DNA from: an uncultured Myxococcales bacterium
Lineage (GTDB): Bacteria > Myxococcota_A > Bradymonadia > UBA7976 > VGTA01
Direction of reading: 5' to 3'
DNA: 64,000 nucleotides
Assembly: GCA_937146725.1 (NCBI GenBank)
Contig: CAKZRU010000181.1
Coordinates: forward strand, 1 to 64,000
Shown here: positions 27,171 to 36,572 of the stretch, piece after piece
Layout: each line of letters begins with the position of its first letter
Numbering within the stretch: position 1 is the first letter of the stretch
Notes under the pieces: model-generated
Database searches by the model: none
Seen by the model: only the letters and a program-made list of their open reading frames with translations
Told to the model about the DNA's origin: nothing
Translations under genes and position numbers: made by a program

Positions 27171-29282
27171 ATGACTCAAAATAGCTTACATGCCAAAACT
27201 TCAATAGCATCGCTCTTTGTTCACGATGATCTCGTACAATTCACCAAGGGAACTCACCACGCTATTTACAACTTTCTGGGCGCCCATCCTGTGCAGTTGG
27301 ATGGGCAAATAGATCAGCAAAGTACAAACAGCCAAGGCGTACGTTTTGCTGTTTGGGCGCCGAATGCTTCGCAAGTCTCTGTGATCGGAGACTTTAATGG
27401 TTGGGATACTCAGCAAAACCTTCTCGAAAAAGTATATTTATCAACCGGAGAAGATACAGGTATTTGGGCCATTGTCGTCACCAATGCGCAAGTCGATCAT
27501 CTGTATCAATTTCACCTTCATGATGCTAATGGACAGGCATTACCAAACAAGGCCGATCCACTTGCTTTTGCTGCTGAATTGGCCCCAGGACGAGCTTCAA
27601 AAATTGTAGCTAAAGACGCTTACCAATGGTCAGATCAAGAGTGGATCAATCAAAGAAATTCCCTACATGGGCTTGATCAAGCGATGAGTATTTATGAGCT
27701 TCATTTAGGCTCTTGGAGTAGATATGGTCGACAAACCTATCGTGAACTTGCGCAAGAACTAATTCCTTATGTGAGCGCTCTTGGTTTTACTCATATTGAG
27801 CTTTTGCCCATTACTGAGTTTCCTTATGATGGCTCTTGGGGCTATCAAACCTTGGGTTTATTTGCGCCTACGAGTCGTTATGGTACTCCCGAAGACTTAT
27901 GCTATTTTGTTGATCAATGTCACCAAGCTCACTTAGGTGTGATTCTTGACTGGGTACCAGGCCATTTCCCTTTTGATGACCATGGCCTATATCGCTTTGA
28001 TGGAAGCGCTCTTTATGAGCATGAAGATCCGCGCCGAGGCGTGCATCCGGATTGGAAAACTGCTCTTTATCAATATGGCCGCTATGAAGTGAAAGAGTTT
28101 CTCATTTCGAGTGCTCTATTTTGGCTAGAACATTTCCATATTGACGGTATTAGAGTCGATGCTGTCGCTTCTATGCTCTATCTTGATTACAGCCGTAAAG
28201 AGGGTGAATGGATTCCTAATCAATATGGTGGAAGAGAGCATTTAGAGGCGGTCGATTTTCTTAAGGCTCTCAATGAAGAAGCCTATGCTCGCTTTCCGGG
28301 CATTGTGATGATTGCGGAAGAATCAACCTCTTGGCCGGGTGTTTCAGCCCCCACCTATGAACAAGGTCTTGGTTTTGGCCGCAAATGGAATATGGGTTGG
28401 ATGAACGATACCCTCAGATACATTGAACTAGACCCTATCCATAGAAAATATAATACAAATCTTTTAACTTTTGGGCTTGTCTACCAATATAGCGAACGCT
28501 TTATTTTACCCATTAGTCATGATGAGGTTGTCCACGGTAAGGGTAGCCTTATTAACAAGATGCCGGGTGATCCTTGGCAAAAATCCGCCAATCTCAGGCT
28601 ATATTTAAGCTTTATGTGGACACATCCTGGTCAAAAACTACTTTTTATGGGCTCGGAACTAGGACAAACACAAGAATGGAGCCCTGATCGGTCATTAGAA
28701 TGGCTCGAGCTTGATCATGAACGAGTCGAATTGTCTATTACTACGGCAACTACGGTGCAGGACTCTGAACATAATTCTTCTACATCTTTTACATGGCAAA
28801 ACTTACTTGGTAAAGAGCACTCAGAACCGAGTATATTAGAAGAAAAACATATTGCTCATGAACAGCGCAGACTTGGTATATGGCTTCTGCTAAGACGATT
28901 AAACACTCTATATCGTCGCTATTCAGCTCTGCATAGTTTGGATATGAAAAGCGAGGGCTTTAAGTGGCTTTTAGACAGCGATCATGACCGCTCGGTTTTT
29001 TCCTTTATTCGGCAAGGCCATGATGATCAGAAACTATTGGTTATCCTCAACTTTACCCCTGTTCCTCGTTTAGGCGAAAGAGTCGGTATACCCATGTCTG
29101 AAACAAAACATTGGCAAGTGATTCTCAATAGTGATGAAACCTGTTATGCCGGTTCGGGAGTAGGTCCTCAGCAAGGTGAATGTATCAAGCTCGATCAAAT
29201 TCCATGGCAAGGCGAAGCTCAAAGTACTGTTTTTGATCTTCCCCCTTTGGCAGCTATTCTGCTTAGTCATTCAGCTCAATGA
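27171..29282 (+). CDS. glgB: 1,4-alpha-glucan branching enzyme
   Basis: GlgB creates alpha-1,6 branches in glycogen. After a short N-terminal segment the CBM48 domain shows VRFAVWAPNASQVSVIGDFNGW. The GH13 barrel has IYELHLGSWSR, the nucleophile Asp in IDGIRVDAVASMLYLDYSR, the acid/base Glu in MIAEESTSWPGV, and PISHDEVVHGKGSL. RKWNMGWMND is also typical. Between EWLELDHERVE and RRLGIWLLLRRLN is a ~40-residue S/T/E-rich insertion (around 28725-28865) absent from most homologues. It starts 15 bases after malQ, with GAGGTGA upstream of ATG, and shares ATGA with glgX, so translation is coupled. Confidence 0.95.
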   Translation: MTQNSLHAKTSIASLFVHDDLVQFTKGTHHAIYNFLGAHPVQLDGQIDQQSTNSQGVRFAVWAPNASQVSVIGDFNGWDTQQNLLEKVYLSTGEDTGIWAIVVTNAQVDHLYQFHLHDANGQALPNKADPLAFAAELAPGRASKIVAKDAYQWSDQEWINQRNSLHGLDQAMSIYELHLGSWSRYGRQTYRELAQELIPYVSALGFTHIELLPITEFPYDGSWGYQTLGLFAPTSRYGTPEDLCYFVDQCHQAHLGVILDWVPGHFPFDDHGLYRFDGSALYEHEDPRRGVHPDWKTALYQYGRYEVKEFLISSALFWLEHFHIDGIRVDAVASMLYLDYSRKEGEWIPNQYGGREHLEAVDFLKALNEEAYARFPGIVMIAEESTSWPGVSAPTYEQGLGFGRKWNMGWMNDTLRYIELDPIHRKYNTNLLTFGLVYQYSERFILPISHDEVVHGKGSLINKMPGDPWQKSANLRLYLSFMWTHPGQKLLFMGSELGQTQEWSPDRSLEWLELDHERVELSITTATTVQDSEHNSSTSFTWQNLLGKEHSEPSILEEKHIAHEQRRLGIWLLLRRLNTLYRRYSALHSLDMKSEGFKWLLDSDHDRSVFSFIRQGHDDQKLLVILNFTPVPRLGERVGIPMSETKHWQVILNSDETCYAGSGVGPQQGECIKLDQIPWQGEAQSTVFDLPPLAAILLSHSAQ

Positions 29283-31411
29283 AAGTGGGAGAATCTGTGG
29301 AAAACTATCGTATATTAAAAGGAAAACCATTTCCACTTGGTGCGCATTGGGATGGCCGTGGCATTAACTTTGCCGTTTTTTCTGCTCATGCCCAAGCGGT
29401 AGAAATCTGCTTATTTGATGAAAATGGCCAAAGTGAGTTACAGCGGATTAGACTAACCGAAAAGCATAATAATGTTTTTTATAGTTATATTGAAGCGCTA
29501 CCATTAGGCACCACTTATGGTTTGAGAGTATATGGACCCTACCTGCCTGAGCAGGGGCATCGTTTCAATCATCATAAATTGCTCATTGACCCTTATGCTC
29601 GGCAGCTGATTGGTTCAATCCAATGGAATCCGGCTTTATTTGGCTACATTGTTGGTGAAGATGATCGTAGCTTTGATACACGGGATAGTGCTCCATATAT
29701 ACCTAAAGCAGTGGTCACCGCACCGCTTCCACCAGCTCAAAAACTAGACCATTTACAAGACCGGCCACTGACGGAGGGATTAATTTATGAGGCTCATGTC
29801 CGTGGCCTGAGTAAGTTACATCCGGACATACACTCTTCTCAACAGGGATCCTTTGCTGCTTTGGCCCACCAATCGGTCATTTCTCATTTTAAATCTTTAT
29901 CGGTCAGTGCCCTAGAATTATTACCGATCCAAAGCTTTGTGAATGACCATTATTTAGTAGAAAAAGGCTTAAGTAATTATTGGGGCTATCAACCTATTGC
30001 CTACTTTGCTCCACAAACAGCATACGTTAAATCTGGGCGTTTAGAAGAAATTCAACAGACCATTCAGCTCCTTGCTCAACAGCAAATCGAAGTCTTCATG
30101 GATGTTGTTTATAATCACACGGGCGAAGGTAACGAGATGGGGCCGACTCTCTCTTTTAGAGGCATCGACAATGCTTCATACTATAGTCTTAAGCCCGAAA
30201 ACCCACGTTATTATCTTGATGATTCTGGCTGCGGTAATCGACTTAATATAGCGCATCCTAAAGTGCTTAAGTTAGTCTTGGATAGTCTACGCTATTGGCA
30301 TGCTAACATGGGTGTAAGCGGTTTTCGCTTTGATCTCTGCAGTACCTTGGGTCGTGGTCCAAGAGGCCTTGATATGAAAGGTGCTTTTTTCTCGGCGATT
30401 GCTCAAGATCCAACCCTTGCTTCGGCTCGACTCATCGCTGAACCTTGGGACTTAGGTCCCGGTGGATATAAATTGGGGGGCTACCAGCCGGGTTGGTCGG
30501 AATGGAATGACCGTTTTCGAGACACCATCAGACGTTTTTGGCGTGGAGATCGTGGCTTAAGGCCGGAGCTTGCTAGACGCTTGTGTGGATCTTCGGTGTT
30601 ATATCGAGCAAGTGGCCGAACGCCCGAAGCAACCATTAACTATTTATGCAGTCATGATGGTGTCACCTTGCATGACTTAGTCACCTATGCTCACAAAAGA
30701 AATAATGCCAATGGTGAAGATAACCGAGATGGTCATCATGATGACCTAAATATTAATTGTGGTGTTGATGGTGAAGATGAAGCTAAAAGCCCATTAAGAA
30801 GAAGAATTCAACGCAGCCTACTCACCACTTTGTTTCTCAGCCGTGGGGCACTTATGCTGCAAGCGGGTGATGAAATGGGGCGTACACAAAAGGGTAATAA
30901 TAATGCATATTGCCAAGATAACGACATTAGTTGGATATCTTGGGCGCAACATCAAAGTGCTGATGAAGATTTGCTCGTTTTTACTCAAAAACTAAGTCAA
31001 CTACGCCAAGATTCACCTTTACTGACTCCAAATGTTTGGTTGGAAGGTGAGAAACTAAGCTCAAGTATTCTCAAAGACTTACAGTGGCTTACCCATCAAG
31101 GAGAAGAATTCCCAAGCGATGCTTGGCAATCGGGGACTGGGCGAGATCTTTTTTATGCTATGGGTAGTGATCAACAAATCTTGCTCATTCTCATGAATGC
31201 TAACGATACATCTTGCGAGTTTATCAGCCCCTCAAGCTTGGGTGATCTTGATTTAGAGCCATATCAGTGGTCTTTAGTGATCGATACAGCTTATGCTCAT
31301 GTTGAAGACTCTCCGCGGCATGACATGAACCTAGGTCCACAAAAAACGATCAAAATATTAGATAAGAGTGTGCAGGTTTGGAAGATTGATTTAGACTCGT
31401 TCAGTCATTAG
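29279..31411 (+). CDS. glgX: Glycogen debranching enzyme
   Basis: GlgX (710 residues) hydrolyses alpha-1,6 branches in phosphorylase-trimmed glycogen. It has an N-terminal CBM48/isoamylase domain (PFPLGAHWDGRGINFAVFSAHA). In the GH13_11 barrel, GYQPIAYFAP, VVYNHTGEGNEMGPT, FRFDLCSTLGRG (nucleophile), LIAEPWDLGPGGYKLG (acid/base) and YLCSHDGVTLHDLVTY are all present. Its ATG overlaps the glgB stop by four bases. The 3' end overlaps the convergent cryptochrome gene by four bases. With malQ and glgB it forms a breakdown and remodelling module; synthesis genes (glgA, glgC, glgP) are not in this window. Confidence 0.95.
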   Translation: MKVGESVENYRILKGKPFPLGAHWDGRGINFAVFSAHAQAVEICLFDENGQSELQRIRLTEKHNNVFYSYIEALPLGTTYGLRVYGPYLPEQGHRFNHHKLLIDPYARQLIGSIQWNPALFGYIVGEDDRSFDTRDSAPYIPKAVVTAPLPPAQKLDHLQDRPLTEGLIYEAHVRGLSKLHPDIHSSQQGSFAALAHQSVISHFKSLSVSALELLPIQSFVNDHYLVEKGLSNYWGYQPIAYFAPQTAYVKSGRLEEIQQTIQLLAQQQIEVFMDVVYNHTGEGNEMGPTLSFRGIDNASYYSLKPENPRYYLDDSGCGNRLNIAHPKVLKLVLDSLRYWHANMGVSGFRFDLCSTLGRGPRGLDMKGAFFSAIAQDPTLASARLIAEPWDLGPGGYKLGGYQPGWSEWNDRFRDTIRRFWRGDRGLRPELARRLCGSSVLYRASGRTPEATINYLCSHDGVTLHDLVTYAHKRNNANGEDNRDGHHDDLNINCGVDGEDEAKSPLRRRIQRSLLTTLFLSRGALMLQAGDEMGRTQKGNNNAYCQDNDISWISWAQHQSADEDLLVFTQKLSQLRQDSPLLTPNVWLEGEKLSSSILKDLQWLTHQGEEFPSDAWQSGTGRDLFYAMGSDQQILLILMNANDTSCEFISPSSLGDLDLEPYQWSLVIDTAYAHVEDSPRHDMNLGPQKTIKILDKSVQVWKIDLDSFSH

Positions 31412-32808
31412 TTTAACCACAAGGCCCGATACTCGCCCCGCGCATCATAGCGTTCAGCCTGTCCGTATGTATTGAACTTGCGCTGTGGTCGGGGATCATT
31501 GCCCACTCCGGCGATATAAGCCCAATTTCCCCAATTTGCTGCCGGATCATAATCAATGAGTTTAGACTCAAAATAGCCCGCTCCCATACGCCAATCTACG
31601 CCCAAATCATGAATTAAGTAAGAGGCCACGTTCTGTCGGCCGCGATTGCTCATAAAGCCGGTTAAATTAAGCTCTTTCATGTTTGCATCAATAAACTCAT
31701 TACCGGTTTCTCCCCTAGCCCAGCGTTGGAAATGTTTTACACTTGCTCGGCCTAGCTTTGGTGTCTTTCTTTGTAATTCACTGGTCAAACCATAGGGTTT
31801 AAATAAAGCTGCTCCATAGAGATAGGCGACCCATTGAAAGTATTCACGCCAAAGCAGCTCAAAGCGCACCCAATAAGTAGACGAGTTTGCTTTAACCTCA
31901 TCTTCGTAACGCAGCGTTTCATGCCAAATCCATCTTGGAGATAGGGCGCCCACTGCTAACCATGGTGAAAACTGTGTGGAATATCGATCACCGATAAGTC
32001 CATTGCGAGTCTCCTTGTAAGATTCAATCAAAGCCGTGTCCCAAAAGTAAAAGGCCAAGCGTTCCTCTCCTGCTTTTGCCCCTCCCTTGTGTAACATCGT
32101 TGCTCGCTGATCTCGTTGACCATACTCTTTTAATTTTTCATCCCATTCCGCTTGTAAATCCTGCAGTTGACACGAATAGGCAGAATCGTTTAGCGCTTGA
32201 GGTGCTTCCTGTAGTCTACTTGGTTTATCTAGTGGTGCAACCACCGAAGCCGAACGTTCTACCTGCTTTCTAAACTGTGTGTAAATATCTGGTAAATCAC
32301 CAAGGGCAAAAGGCAGATTTTGCTGACCATAAAGCGTATGATTCCATGCTAAAGCGAGTTTACAGTTTTTGGAATCTAGGGCTTGAGCAAGGTCTTGCTC
32401 CTGCCTCGTTTCCTCAGTGCACACATGACGGCTTGCAAAAACATAATCACTGTTAAACGTTTGGGCCAGTCTTGGTAATTCAACGATGGGATCTGCATCT
32501 AGCACCAAAAGCTCGCCGCCTAATTCTTCAATTTCAAGTTTAAGTTCTTGCAGCGATTCCAAAATAAATTGAGCACGATATACACCCATTCTTTCGTGAC
32601 CAAAGGGATCGGTTTGACGCCATAAAGGGTCACAGAAATAAAGCATCAAAAAACGTTGATTGTGTTTTTTAGCATGCTTCAGAGCTGCACTAAGACTACG
32701 ATTATCCCTCAGACGAAGGTCGTGGCGAAACCAGAACAATATGCTTGATTCTGCCATTTCCTCTTTAGAGAAAGTAGATTGGTTAGAAGAAGCCTGGTGA
32801 CTCATCAT
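31408..32808 (-). CDS. DASH-type cryptochrome / photolyase
   Basis: This is a DASH cryptochrome, a blue-light FAD protein that repairs cyclobutane pyrimidine dimers, mainly in single-stranded or looped DNA. The antenna domain begins LFWFRHDLRLRDN. GGAKAGEERLAFYFW, YSTQFSPWLAVGALSPRWIW, FELLWREYFQW and FMSNRGRQNVASYL line the FAD site. The C-terminus, DPAANWGNWAYIAGVGNDPR, is the DASH signature. The frame extends to a TTG at 32820, but the ATG at 32808 is preferred; the ATG at 32805 is equally possible. About 460 residues, normal for the family. It converges on glgX with a four-base overlap. Confidence 0.93.
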   Translation of the reverse strand: MMSHQASSNQSTFSKEEMAESSILFWFRHDLRLRDNRSLSAALKHAKKHNQRFLMLYFCDPLWRQTDPFGHERMGVYRAQFILESLQELKLEIEELGGELLVLDADPIVELPRLAQTFNSDYVFASRHVCTEETRQEQDLAQALDSKNCKLALAWNHTLYGQQNLPFALGDLPDIYTQFRKQVERSASVVAPLDKPSRLQEAPQALNDSAYSCQLQDLQAEWDEKLKEYGQRDQRATMLHKGGAKAGEERLAFYFWDTALIESYKETRNGLIGDRYSTQFSPWLAVGALSPRWIWHETLRYEDEVKANSSTYWVRFELLWREYFQWVAYLYGAALFKPYGLTSELQRKTPKLGRASVKHFQRWARGETGNEFIDANMKELNLTGFMSNRGRQNVASYLIHDLGVDWRMGAGYFESKLIDYDPAANWGNWAYIAGVGNDPRPQRKFNTYGQAERYDARGEYRALWLN

Positions 32809-33032
32809 CTTGGTTCTCAACTTTTTTAAATCATAAATATACAGATGAAATGATGATCCAACACAGGCTCAGAACTCGCTCAAATGATCTTAATGCTCAG
32901 CTTAAAACCTTTAGCCGGAATCCAATTTCTAGCTACAGATACTCAAGATGCGTGAGACGTTGCAGCACAAAGCTTTAAGCGCATCTCTTATCGCGCATAG
33001 CAAGTGATTGACTGAGGATCACGACTCAACTT

Positions 33033-36000
33033 TTATTGAATCATGAATTCGGCTTGTAGCTCTACTTGATTTAAAGCACCCAAGCGATAAGTCCCCGCTG
33101 CCAAAGGCGGTAAATAAATCAAGGCCTCGCCACCAATTGGAAGCCATGAGGTGGTTAATGCTTCACTCCAACCATGATGTGGTACCCATTGACGATGAGA
33201 ATGACCAAATAATCCAAAGGCTTGTCCTCTTGTACTTAAGTTACGAACACTCACAAGTAGACCATGCTGAGCTGAAGCTTGGCTCAAGTCCTCGCTCATC
33301 CTAAAGTTTGTATGCCAACGATTGATCCGATCACTGCCTTGATAGCTCATCACCATAGAACTACGCCCTAACAGTTTTTTAAGTTTAATGTTCAACTCTG
33401 CTCGTTCAAGATGAGACTCATCAAGTAAGGCCTGTCTCACAATATGAGGAGACACAGGCTCATTACTCACAGTACCTAGACTACTCGCTTCATTCGTTTT
33501 CAAAGTAAATAATGGAGAGCTACTTACCCAAGACCGTCCACCTTGAGCCGTATAACCGGCAGCCATCAAGGTTTGGGCTGATCCATTCACTTTGGGCAAT
33601 AATAACACACCACTCAATGGAGGAATCACCCATAATGACTCAGCTTGACTTGGGGTACTTCTCAGCACATTAATGGGCACTAAGCTCGAATCAATACTAG
33701 CCCCAACTTGTGTAAATTGCTCATTTGGTTCCAAAGCTAAGGGTTGATCACTTTCATTAAATAAGGCAATTGGGCCGGTAAGTTCATCATCTGAATTCAG
33801 CGTCGCCCACATCATGCTACTTGGGTCATTGTCTGTTGCCATTCGATAAGCCTGGACTTCCCAAGGCCAAGCCTCAGCTCGGCGGGTTGCCTGAGCCATG
33901 TCCAACGCATCTAAATCAACTCGAACGATGGATAGTTGTGGACTTAGCTCTTCTAAACTTAGGCTAGAGGGAAGGGTGATCCAAATCTGATTATGCTCCG
34001 GATGATATAAGTGCTGACTCAACTCTTGGCTTGTGTTTATGTTTTCCAAAAATACACTTTCGTCCATGCTTCTAGTCACTGAACGAATCTCTCTATCCCA
34101 CATATGCCAAGCTCGTTGCACCGCCAACCACCAAGGATAAGGGCGGTAAATCAAACGAGCCTTTACCTGTGGATCTTGACAGTGATTAGACAGTTCAAAC
34201 CGATGCTGACTTGTCCAACTCTGATTGGGGCGTAAGCGATTATCTCGTTGTAAATCTTGTGCCACAAAATGAGGAAGCATAGGTAAAGCCTGATCTCCGG
34301 TTAAGACTCGAGCAAAGCTAAAGCCACTATAACCAGCATAGCTTTTAGGCCCATTCTCTTGTGGGCGATGTAAATACACTCTATCATTTGCTTGAGCATT
34401 GATCTCTTGGCTTAAGCGAAGTTGACCATTAATGATCTCTTGCACTCTTGCAGATCCAACCGCTTGTTCCTTTGCTAAACCCTTCTCATTGACTGCAAAG
34501 ACTCGATCATTCTCATTTAAGCCTCGTGCTTGGTCTAAGTTAGGCTCTCTAAAAGCGCCATAACCATCATAATCATAATAGTCATCCAAGATACGTACGA
34601 CCCTTAGTTCATCACCGACCTGCGCTTCGGGCCAATGATCTAAGGCTTCGGCCCATGAGCGCTCGGCCACGGCTCCGCCAATATTATGAACGACATCACC
34701 ACCAATGGGGCTTAAAGCTTGATCGGCACAGCTTGCCTCTACAACTAATAATATATGTCGCATCGGCTCTCCGGTGGGTAAGCCATGACCTGCTCCAACA
34801 TTGGAAACAGAAGCTTGGGTGACTAGAATCCTAGAACCATCTGTTCTTTCTTCAATCTGCAAATCACTTAAGCTAAGGTGAGCGCTAAGATTTAGAATGG
34901 GATGTTCCGGCTGCCTTGGGCCCCACCAAGCATGGGATCTTGTTTCGCCAAAGGGTCGTGGCCAACCGCCTTGTACTCCAATATCAGCATCGGTGAAATA
35001 CTCAATATTGGCACTATTCATCACCGAAGCGATCGGTGGCATATGACAGCTATTGCAAGCAAGTTTTTGCGTCTGATTTTGATTAAAGGGACTTTCTAAC
35101 CATTCTTGATAGGTACTTTGATTAGGTAGCTCACCCTCGGGCCAACGAATTATGTCGATGAGAGGTGGGTTATGCTCTTGGGTATGCTGGTGTTGGTGAC
35201 AGCCACCACATAGCTCACCATTGCGAAAATGCTTTCTAGGCGAAATCCCCATACGAGGATTAGAAACATCAGCATGAGGTCCAAAGCTTAAGGGTTTAAA
35301 GCCACCACCACCCAGTGCTGGTGAACCACGTTCTCGAGGTCGTTGAATCTTGAGCCGACCGGCCACACCGGCTTCGGCTTCTAAATCAAGAGATTCTACA
35401 TGATGACACAAGTCACAGGAAATCCCATATTCATACCCTTGGCCAGTGACCTTTGATAGATCATGCCCACCACCGCTCAAGCCATTAATCGTAGGCGCAT
35501 GGCAATCCGCGCAACCTCCGTAATAAGCCTGACTGCCGAGTTCATTTGTATTACAGGGTGTATCACAGCTTGGATTAAAAGCTTTAAGAGCGCTCAAATC
35601 AAAAAAGCATTGCTCGGCCTGTTCATCGCTTTCGGGCAAAGTCGCTAAAGTCCAAGTTCCTCCCTGTTCTAGGCAACTTTCTTGGCTTTGATGTCCAGAA
35701 CCTCGGCCGGTATATAAATCATACACAATAGGGTTTTTTGCAGATCGGCTATGTGGTGAAGCAAACCAAGTGTCATTAATATCTAAGTGGCAATGCCCGC
35801 ATTGCGTTGTGGTATTTCTTCGCGAAGGCTCACCGGGGTCAGAATATGGGTAGTTTGGCTGATCCGGTGTTTTAAAACGAGTAAGTGCAATCGTAACCCC
35901 CTCGACTTGATTGGCCTGCACTTCAATACTTTTAGTACGCGCTTCTGGATGTGCAGCAAACATCACCAAAGGGGAAATTGCCAAAGTATCTAACTCGATC

Positions 36001-36374
36001 CAAGCTTCACCTTGCGCATCACTCAGCCAAGTACGCTCCGACCCACCTTGGGAAATCTTAGCATTGGCCAAAAGTTGATTATCCAATAAAACCCTTAACT
36101 TAAAATGGCCCTCTCTATCGCCTAGTGGCGGCGACCAAGAAGGAGGTTCTGTGGGCCCACCAAGATCAATCCCACCAAAATCAGGCTCAAGCACTATCGT
36201 TTGATCCAACTCTTGGTTGATTTCTTGGTCTAGTTCTAAGTCGTGATCGAGTTCTAAGCCTAAATCAATACTTTGACCTACATGAGTTTGTTGCTCATGA
36301 TCATCACAGCTTAATGTTGCTAAAAGCATCAAGCTTACAAGACAAGCATGTCTGATTTTCCTTATTTTATGCAT
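33033..36374 (-). CDS. Pentaheme c-type cytochrome lipoprotein
   Basis: A 1113-residue secreted protein. The signal sequence ends at a lipobox-like TLSC (Cys23). An acidic ELDQ-rich linker follows (41-60), then a carboxypeptidase-regulatory-like beta domain (~90-165). Five C-x-x-C-H haem sites start at Cys192, 288, 320, 389 and 440, with extra His residues for axial ligation (CDLCHH, HQHQH). After the haem region is a beta domain with VSNVGAGHGLPTGEP, which recurs in multihaem cytochromes. The C-terminal ~450 residues have no family I can name. A role in periplasmic or outer-surface electron transfer is inferred; no oxidoreductase partner is adjacent. ATG has AAGGTGA upstream. It is divergent from the lectin lipoprotein gene. 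Confidence 0.85.
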   Translation of the reverse strand: MHKIRKIRHACLVSLMLLATLSCDDHEQQTHVGQSIDLGLELDHDLELDQEINQELDQTIVLEPDFGGIDLGGPTEPPSWSPPLGDREGHFKLRVLLDNQLLANAKISQGGSERTWLSDAQGEAWIELDTLAISPLVMFAAHPEARTKSIEVQANQVEGVTIALTRFKTPDQPNYPYSDPGEPSRRNTTTQCGHCHLDINDTWFASPHSRSAKNPIVYDLYTGRGSGHQSQESCLEQGGTWTLATLPESDEQAEQCFFDLSALKAFNPSCDTPCNTNELGSQAYYGGCADCHAPTINGLSGGGHDLSKVTGQGYEYGISCDLCHHVESLDLEAEAGVAGRLKIQRPRERGSPALGGGGFKPLSFGPHADVSNPRMGISPRKHFRNGELCGGCHQHQHTQEHNPPLIDIIRWPEGELPNQSTYQEWLESPFNQNQTQKLACNSCHMPPIASVMNSANIEYFTDADIGVQGGWPRPFGETRSHAWWGPRQPEHPILNLSAHLSLSDLQIEERTDGSRILVTQASVSNVGAGHGLPTGEPMRHILLVVEASCADQALSPIGGDVVHNIGGAVAERSWAEALDHWPEAQVGDELRVVRILDDYYDYDGYGAFREPNLDQARGLNENDRVFAVNEKGLAKEQAVGSARVQEIINGQLRLSQEINAQANDRVYLHRPQENGPKSYAGYSGFSFARVLTGDQALPMLPHFVAQDLQRDNRLRPNQSWTSQHRFELSNHCQDPQVKARLIYRPYPWWLAVQRAWHMWDREIRSVTRSMDESVFLENINTSQELSQHLYHPEHNQIWITLPSSLSLEELSPQLSIVRVDLDALDMAQATRRAEAWPWEVQAYRMATDNDPSSMMWATLNSDDELTGPIALFNESDQPLALEPNEQFTQVGASIDSSLVPINVLRSTPSQAESLWVIPPLSGVLLLPKVNGSAQTLMAAGYTAQGGRSWVSSSPLFTLKTNEASSLGTVSNEPVSPHIVRQALLDESHLERAELNIKLKKLLGRSSMVMSYQGSDRINRWHTNFRMSEDLSQASAQHGLLVSVRNLSTRGQAFGLFGHSHRQWVPHHGWSEALTTSWLPIGGEALIYLPPLAAGTYRLGALNQVELQAEFMIQ

Positions 36375-36499
36375 ATCGAAATCACCTTATGCTTAATCCC
36401 ATATTATTTGACTACTCATCGTTTATAGATCAAATGCTAAGGATAGTTTAGCGATTTCAGCCAATAAAAAAAACTAAGCGCCTATCTATAAATATTGAG

Positions 36500-36514
36500 T
36501 TTAGCTATGCTAAA
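36500..36514. promoter_or_regulatory. TTTAGC-TAT-GCTAAA dyad between divergent surface genes
   Basis: A 6-bp perfect dyad with a 3-base centre lies in the 198-base gap between the cytochrome and lectin genes. A further TTTAGC half-site is at 36447. A shared operator for the divergent pair is possible but unproven. Confidence 0.3.
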
Positions 36515-36572
36515 TAAAAACTGTTTATAAGATTCATCAAACATCTTTCTTAAGCTTGAGAGCTAAAATACC

